A stretch of DNA of 19,072 nucleotides from Thauera sp. GTDB taxonomy: Bacteria > Pseudomonadota > Gammaproteobacteria > Burkholderiales > Rhodocyclaceae. The stretch covers positions 1,282 to 20,353 of the forward strand of contig DMCZ01000010.1 in the NCBI GenBank assembly GCA_003446655.1, in the 5' to 3' direction. Shown here in pieces: positions 14,655 to 19,072 of this stretch. How positions within the stretch are numbered: the stretch's first letter is position 1; the number at the start of each line of letters is the position of its first letter. Position numbers and translations under genes: made by a program. Below the pieces are notes generated by a model. It had not been told where the DNA came from. It saw only the letters and a program-made list of their open reading frames with translations, and did not search any database.

Positions 14655-15637
14655 ATACCTTGCCCCATAGCGACGGCCTGCTGATCCTGCCGCGCCTGCG
14701 CGTGCAGAACGCCAACGCCATCTCCAGCCCGCTGACCCACGGCTTCCCCTCGATGACCGCCTTCCTCGGCCTCATGTGGGCGCTCGCCCGCAAGCTGGAA
14801 GCCCACGACTTGCCGCTTGCCTTCGACAGCGTCGGCGTGATCTGTCATGACTTCGACGAACAGGTCACCGAGGGCGGCTATGTGAAGGCCTTTCGCCTGA
14901 CGCGCAACCCGGTGGACAAGGATGGCGGCAGCGCGGCCATCGTCGAGGAAGGCCGCATGCACATGGAGATCACGCTGGTCTTCGGCATCAGCGGCGGCTT
15001 TGTCGAACTCGACGAACGCGCGCACGACGCCATCGCCCAGACCGTTGCCTTTGAGCTGGCCGGCATGCGCATCGCGGGCGGTAGTGTTCTGCCCAGCGGC
15101 GACTGGCTCAGTCGCCCGGCACTCCTGCGCTTCGGCGACGATGCCGAGGACGTTCGCCGCCGCTTCCGTCATCTGCGCCGGCGCTGGCTGCCGGGTTTCG
15201 CGCTGGTGTGCCGGGACGATCTGCTGCACGCGCGGCTCGATCAACTACGCGAAGCCGCACCGGAGAGCACGGCGCTGGATGCCCTGCTCGACCTTTCACG
15301 CTTCAACTGGCACCCGGTTCTACCCGACTCCGCGTCGGACGAGTCGTCCGCTGCAACGGCGAAGGTCGAATGGAAGCCCGAGTCACGCCCGGGCTGGATC
15401 GTACCGATCCCGGTCGGCTTCGGCGCATTGTCCGAGCTGTTGCCGGCGGGACAGGTGGAAAGCGCGCGCGACCGCGACACGCCGTTCCGCTTCGTCGAAA
15501 GCCTTTACTCCATCGGCCAGTGGATCAGCCCGCACCGGCTGGACAACGCCAACCAACTCCTTTGGTACGCCAGCACCGACCCAGTTGCGGGCCTGTACCG
15601 CTGCCGTAACGACTTCGAATCCCTGAAGTCCGCCTGA
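14651..15637 (+). CDS. csy2: Type I-F Cascade subunit Csy2 (Cas5f)
   Basis: A 328-aa RAMP-fold protein, the same size as P. aeruginosa Csy2 (327). It pairs with Csy1 to cap the 5' end of the crRNA. Family features are the opening LLILPRLRVQNANAISSPL and the following HGFPSMTAFLGLMWAL. Two further typical stretches are GICHDFDEQ-like 'VGVICHDFDEQVTEGGY' and RMHMEITLVFGI. The start is fixed by the ATGA overlap with csy1. A 34-nt gap with its own SD separates it from csy3. Confidence 0.96.
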   Translation: MNTLPHSDGLLILPRLRVQNANAISSPLTHGFPSMTAFLGLMWALARKLEAHDLPLAFDSVGVICHDFDEQVTEGGYVKAFRLTRNPVDKDGGSAAIVEEGRMHMEITLVFGISGGFVELDERAHDAIAQTVAFELAGMRIAGGSVLPSGDWLSRPALLRFGDDAEDVRRRFRHLRRRWLPGFALVCRDDLLHARLDQLREAAPESTALDALLDLSRFNWHPVLPDSASDESSAATAKVEWKPESRPGWIVPIPVGFGALSELLPAGQVESARDRDTPFRFVESLYSIGQWISPHRLDNANQLLWYASTDPVAGLYRCRNDFESLKSA

Positions 15638-15671
15638 ACGCATCGAACCCATATCAAAAGGAATCCAGACC

Positions 15672-16691
15672 ATGACACTCAAGACCGCTTCCGTACTCGC
15701 CTTCGAACGCAAACTCGACCCCTCCGACGCCTTGTTCTACGCCGGCAACTGGGATCAGCGGGACACCACCCAAGACTGGGAAGTCGTTTCCATCCGCGAG
15801 AAATCCGTACGCGGCACCATTTCCAACCGCCTGAAAGCCAAGGACCAGGATCCCGCCAAGCTCGATGCCGCGATCGAAAACCCCAACCTGCAGACAGTCG
15901 ATGTCGCCACCCTGCCCAGCGGTGCTGACACCCTGAAGGTCGTGTTCACGCTGCGCGTGCTGGGCGGCACGGGCAAGCCCTCCGCCTGCAATGACGCCGA
16001 CTACCTGAACAAGCTGCTAGACACCGTCCGCGGCTATGTCGACACCCAGGGCTTCGGCGAACTCGGTCGCCGCTATGCCTTCAACCTCGCCAACGGCCGC
16101 TTTCTGTGGCGCAACCGCATCGGCGCGGAGCAGGTGGAAGTCCGCGTCGCCCATTTGGTGAGTGGCGCACCGCAGGAGACCTGGACCTTCGACGCCCTGG
16201 CGCTCCCGCTGCGCAGCTTCGATGCCCCTGCCGAAGGCGCCGGTGCCATCGATGACCTCGCCCGCCTGATCTCCGACGGGCTAGCCGGGCAGCGACACGT
16301 GCTGCTGCAAGTTACCGCCTTCGTCCGCATCGGCGCCGGTCAGGAAGTCTTCCCGTCGCAGGAACTCATCCTCGACCGCGGCCGGGGTGACAAGAGCAAA
16401 ACGCTCTACCAGGTAAACAACATCGCCGGCATCCACTCGCAGAAGATCGGCAACGCCCTGCGCACCATCGACACCTGGTACGAAGGCGCCGACGAAATGG
16501 GGCCGATCGCCGTCGAACCGTATGGCTCCGTCACCACTCAGGGCAAAGCCTACCGCCAGCCGAAGCAGAAGCTCGACTTCTACAACCTGCTCGACAGCTG
16601 GATCATCAAGGACCAAGCGCCGCCAGTGGAGCAGCAGCACTTTGTCATCGCCACGCTGGTTCGTGGCGGGGTATTTGGGGAGGCAGGCTAA
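15672..16691 (+). CDS. csy3: Type I-F Cascade backbone subunit Csy3 (Cas7f)
   Basis: A 339-aa protein (342 in P. aeruginosa). Six copies form the helical backbone that covers the crRNA spacer. Typical segments are SVLAFERKLDPSDALFYAGN at the start, VREKS-like 'SIREKSVRGTISNRLK', and GRFLWRNRIGAEQVEV in the middle. The end ENLLDSW-like 'FYNLLDSWI' is also characteristic. An AAAAGGAA SD lies about 9 nt before the ATG, the best-placed SD of the csy genes, consistent with higher translation of this multi-copy subunit. csy4 follows after 2 nt. Confidence 0.96.
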   Translation: MTLKTASVLAFERKLDPSDALFYAGNWDQRDTTQDWEVVSIREKSVRGTISNRLKAKDQDPAKLDAAIENPNLQTVDVATLPSGADTLKVVFTLRVLGGTGKPSACNDADYLNKLLDTVRGYVDTQGFGELGRRYAFNLANGRFLWRNRIGAEQVEVRVAHLVSGAPQETWTFDALALPLRSFDAPAEGAGAIDDLARLISDGLAGQRHVLLQVTAFVRIGAGQEVFPSQELILDRGRGDKSKTLYQVNNIAGIHSQKIGNALRTIDTWYEGADEMGPIAVEPYGSVTTQGKAYRQPKQKLDFYNLLDSWIIKDQAPPVEQQHFVIATLVRGGVFGEAG

Positions 16692-16693
16692 GC

Positions 16694-17257
16694 ATGGATC
16701 ATTACATCGACATCACCGTGCTACCCGATCCTGAGTTTCCGGCGACAACGCTGATGAACGCTCTGTTCTCCAAACTGCACCGGGGGTTGGTCCATCATGC
16801 TGGACGTGATATCGGCGTCAGCTTTCCAGAAGTTGCGCAGAACAGGCGAACGCTCGGAAAACGGCTGCGCCTGCACGGCAGCAAGGAAAGCCTCGAACGC
16901 TTGATGACCGTCCGATGGACTCAAGGCATGCAGGACCACATCGAGATCACGCCGATCAGGGCAGTACCGCCCAACGTCATGCACTGTATTGTGCGCAGGG
17001 TGCAGGCCAAGAGCAGTCCGGAACGCCTGCGCCGACGACTCATCGCACGCAAGTCGGTCAGTGCTGAGGCTGCACAAGCGGCAATCCCGGACACCGCTGC
17101 CAGGTTGCTCGATCTTCCGTATGTCGAAATGGCGAGCCGGACGACGTCTCAGCGCTTCAAGCTGTTCATCGAGCATCTGGAACCTAGCTCGGTCGCTGTG
17201 CGTGGTGAATTCGGCAGCTATGGCCTAGCCGCGAATGCAACTGTCCCGTGGTTCTAG
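16694..17257 (+). CDS. csy4: CRISPR RNA endonuclease Csy4 (Cas6f)
   Basis: 187 aa, exactly the length of P. aeruginosa Csy4. It cuts pre-crRNA at the base of each repeat hairpin and stays bound to the 3' stem. The catalytic His29 (SKLHRG) and Ser148 (EMASRT) are conserved at identical positions, as are Phe155 and Tyr176. The arginine-rich helix ERLRRRLIARK (110-120) that enters the RNA major groove is intact. The start MDHYIDI is typical. The SD GGGGAGG lies within the end of csy3. The AT-rich CRISPR leader begins right after the stop. Confidence 0.97.
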   Translation: MDHYIDITVLPDPEFPATTLMNALFSKLHRGLVHHAGRDIGVSFPEVAQNRRTLGKRLRLHGSKESLERLMTVRWTQGMQDHIEITPIRAVPPNVMHCIVRRVQAKSSPERLRRRLIARKSVSAEAAQAAIPDTAARLLDLPYVEMASRTTSQRFKLFIEHLEPSSVAVRGEFGSYGLAANATVPWF

Positions 17258-17284
17258 ACCCTTTTTGAAAAGAAAATAAAAATA

Positions 17285-17327
17285 GACCAAAAATCAATGT
17301 GTTATGAACATCATCATATTTTTGGTC
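17285..17327. repeat. Perfect 10-bp inverted repeat in the leader
   Basis: GACCAAAAAT (17285-17294) and ATTTTTGGTC (17318-17327) are exact inverted copies separated by 23 nt. The left arm overlaps the distal IHF-like site. There is no T-tract after it, so it is not a normal terminator for csy4. It could be a DNA site for a dimeric protein or part of the integration architecture. Confidence 0.75.
17292..17304 (+). promoter_or_regulatory. Distal IHF-like site in leader
   Basis: AATCAATGTGTTA matches WATCARNNNNTTR at every defined position. IHF bends leader DNA and is needed for leader-end integration in type I-E and I-F systems. It lies about 90 bp upstream of the first repeat. Confidence 0.6.
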
Positions 17328-17347
17328 CCCGACGGTTTTCCCCATCC

Positions 17348-17359
17348 TGCTCTTTAATA
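17348..17359 (+). promoter_or_regulatory. boxA-like antitermination element
   Basis: TGCTCTTTAATA differs at one base from the ribosomal boxA TGCTCTTTAACA. It lies 28 nt upstream of the first repeat. boxA with Nus factors protects long untranslated RNAs from Rho, and boxA elements upstream of CRISPR arrays have been described in other bacteria. The promoter would have to be upstream of 17348. Confidence 0.6.
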
Positions 17360-17371
17360 ATCAGAAGGTTC
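17359..17371 (+). promoter_or_regulatory. Proximal IHF-like site in leader
   Basis: AATCAGAAGGTTC matches WATCARNNNNTTR except at the last base. It lies 16 bp before the first repeat and abuts boxA. With the distal site it makes the two-site layout reported for I-F leaders. Confidence 0.45.
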
Positions 17372-17387
17372 CAGTAATTCCCGGCTA

Positions 17388-18979
17388 GATCACTGCCGCA
17401 TAGGCAGCTCAGAAATGGTCCATCGCATCGGCCGCGGCCTTGGCGTAGATCACTGCCGCATAGGCAGCTCAGAAATTGGTGATTTGCACGGCAGCGCGCA
17501 CGCGGCGCGATCACTGCCGCATAGGCAGCTCAGAAAGCGAAAGCGTTCGTCAAGGACTTCGCGGCCATGATCACTGCCGCATAGGCAGCTCAGAAAAGCG
17601 TCTGGACTGCATCAGGCAGCATCGTGCTGATCACTGCCGCATAGGCAGCTCAGAAAAGTGGCACCCACTGATCGTTCCCAGCTTTGCGGATCACTGCCGC
17701 ATAGGCAGCTCAGAAACCACCGCAGCCCTCACAGCCGGCGCCGCAGACGATCACTGCCGCATAGGCAGCTCAGAAAGAAACCCCTCCTGCGCTGCTGGGG
17801 CTTGGCTTGATCACTGCCGCATAGGCAGCTCAGAAATGACGCCAAAACAGGTCGGCCCAGCCGTAGGGGATCACTGCCGCATAGGCAGCTCAGAAATGCG
17901 CACCCCCTCTCTGCCGTGGCGTCCGTACGATCACTGCCGCATAGGCAGCTCAGAAAACGGCAACGACCGATACGGCAACGCTGCGGGTGATCACTGCCGC
18001 ATAGGCAGCTCAGAAAACGGATGGATCGGCGACGGAGGGAAATTCGCAGATCACTGCCGCATAGGCAGCTCAGAAACCAAACGGGTTGCACGATCTCGCC
18101 GGTGAACTCGATCACTGCCGCATAGGCAGCTCAGAAATTGAAGGAATGCACGCCGTCGCGGTTGAAGAAGATCACTGCCGCATAGGCAGCTCAGAAAACA
18201 ACGGCCCAGTCGTTGGCGTCGGTCCAGTAGATCACTGCCGCATAGGCAGCTCAGAAAGTCCCGCTTCACGCTCGAATAAGCCCCGGAGCGATCACTGCCG
18301 CATAGGCAGCTCAGAAAACGCCATGGGCGCCGGGGCCGTCACCCTGCAAGATCACTGCCGCATAGGCAGCTCAGAAAACGAGGTCGCGCTTACCCTCGAT
18401 GCCCACCCTGATCACTGCCGCATAGGCAGCTCAGAAATGATCGCGCACCCTGAACAGCTCGAGCAGCCGGATCACTGCCGCATAGGCAGCTCAGAAATGC
18501 TCCTGCGCGTCGGCCTGTGCGTCGTCTGCGATCACTGCCGCATAGGCAGCTCAGAAAGCGTTATACGCCCGCGCCTCGATCTCGTATTCGATCACTGCCG
18601 CATAGGCAGCTCAGAAAAGCGAAGTCGAAGCCATCCGCCGCCGCGGCGCCGATCACTGCCGCATAGGCAGCTCAGAAAGCTCTGATTGACCGCCTCACCG
18701 GCCTGCTGCGGATCACTGCCGCATAGGCAGCTCAGAAATTGCGCTGGAGTTCGGTCAGGTTCGAATCGTCGATCACTGCCGCATAGGCAGCTCAGAAATC
18801 GGGCTGGTGCCCGCCGGGCCTGGGCGCGCTGATCACTGCCGCATAGGCAGCTCAGAAAGCGAGAAGCGGGGCTGGTACATCCTGCACGAGGATCACTGCC
18901 GCATAGGCAGCTCAGAAAAGGTGCGCGGCTGCCAGGTGTGGGCGCGGAACTGATCACTGCCGCATAGGCAGCTCAGGGA
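17388..18979 (+). CRISPR. Type I-F CRISPR array, 27 repeats and 26 spacers
   Basis: Repeats of 28 nt start at 17388, 17448, 17509, 17569 and then mostly every 60 nt to 18952. By eye the first 26 are identical. Each begins GATCA, contains the Csy4 hairpin CTGCC-GCATA-GGCAG, and ends with the 8-nt handle CTCAGAAA left on the crRNA after cleavage. Spacers are 32 nt except four of 33 nt (starting at 17476, 18077, 18618 and 18919). Transcription is rightward, from the leader next to csy4. The final repeat (18952-18979) ends GGGA instead of GAAA. It could be the natural degenerate terminal repeat or a sequencing error, because poor sequence follows. No two spacers look alike, and none was seen to match genes in this window. 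Confidence 0.99.
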
Positions 18980-19072
18980 TACCTCCCCCCCCCCCCCCCC
19001 GCAACCCTCCCTTTCGCCCCCCCCCGGGGGGGGGGGCCCCCCCGAGGGGGGGGGGGGGGCGGCCGCGCCCCC
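18980..19072. other. Probable low-quality contig end
   Basis: After the last repeat the sequence becomes runs of C and G up to 18 nt long (for example 18987-19002 and 19055-19062), with almost no A or T. This is unlike any other part of the window and looks like decayed read ends or assembly error. No gene, terminator or leader-distal feature can be trusted here. Confidence 0.8.

Larger units (their letters stand above)
17258..17387 (+). promoter_or_regulatory. CRISPR leader
   Basis: A 130-nt segment between csy4 and the first repeat, much more AT-rich than the surroundings in its first 65 nt. It contains two IHF-like sites, a 10-bp inverted repeat and a boxA-like element, listed separately. 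I see no convincing -35/-10 pair. A TATTTT at 17317-17322 is a possible -10 without a partner. It directs spacer insertion next to the first repeat and probably carries the array promoter. Confidence 0.8.

Noticed and set aside
17476..18685. Long + strand ORFs with repeating DHCRIGSSE and minus-strand ORFs with FLSCLCGSD
   Set aside because: They are the CRISPR array read as protein. Repeat plus spacer is 60 nt, a multiple of three, so frames stay open.

Overview
The window comes from a high-GC proteobacterium. The most likely source is a betaproteobacterium of the Thauera/Azoarcus type (Rhodocyclales). This rests on codon bias, a PHA polymerase, an assimilatory nitrate reductase with NtrC/sigma54-type control signals, and a small RNA that resembles a betaproteobacterial toxic sRNA family. 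The genus is an inference and no marker gene is present. The left edge cuts into a gene. The right edge looks like a contig end that decays into G/C homopolymer junk.

Left part (1-3655, + strand): the 3' end of an RbbA-like ABC transporter subunit overlaps by 4 nt a YhhJ-like ABC-2 permease. A class I PhaC-type PHA polymerase with a complete Cys-Asp-His triad follows. Downstream of it, a self-contained small RNA unit (promoter, about 68 nt RNA, strong terminator) carries CCUCC motifs that mimic the 16S rRNA tail.

Middle part (3656-7995): an assimilatory nitrate reductase large subunit (nasA, - strand) is divergent from a Bcr/CflA-type MFS exporter (+ strand). The shared 359-bp region holds a near-consensus sigma54 promoter and two tandem NtrC-like sites two helical turns apart, both placed to drive nasA.

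Right part (8071-18979): a complete type I-F CRISPR-Cas locus in the order cas1, cas2-3, csy1 (cas8f), csy2 (cas5f), csy3 (cas7f), csy4 (cas6f), leader, array. Cas1 and Csy4 keep their catalytic residues at the same positions as the Pseudomonas aeruginosa proteins. A HepT/MntA toxin-antitoxin pair sits on the opposite strand between cas2-3 and csy1 and splits the locus into an adaptation/nuclease half and a surveillance-complex half. The csy half begins with a 16-codon mini-ORF that has a strong Shine-Dalgarno and overlaps the csy1 start. The leader holds two IHF-like sites, a perfect 10-bp inverted repeat and a boxA-like antitermination element just before the first repeat. The array has 27 repeats of 28 nt and 26 spacers (22 of 32 nt, 4 of 33 nt). 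The last repeat is altered at its 3' end, immediately before the low-quality terminal sequence, so the array may be truncated by the assembly.

Expected working of the system: Cas1 and Cas2-3 add spacers at the IHF-bent leader end. Csy4 cuts the long transcript, which boxA may protect from Rho. Csy1-Csy4 form the crRNA surveillance complex, and Cas2-3 degrades the target.
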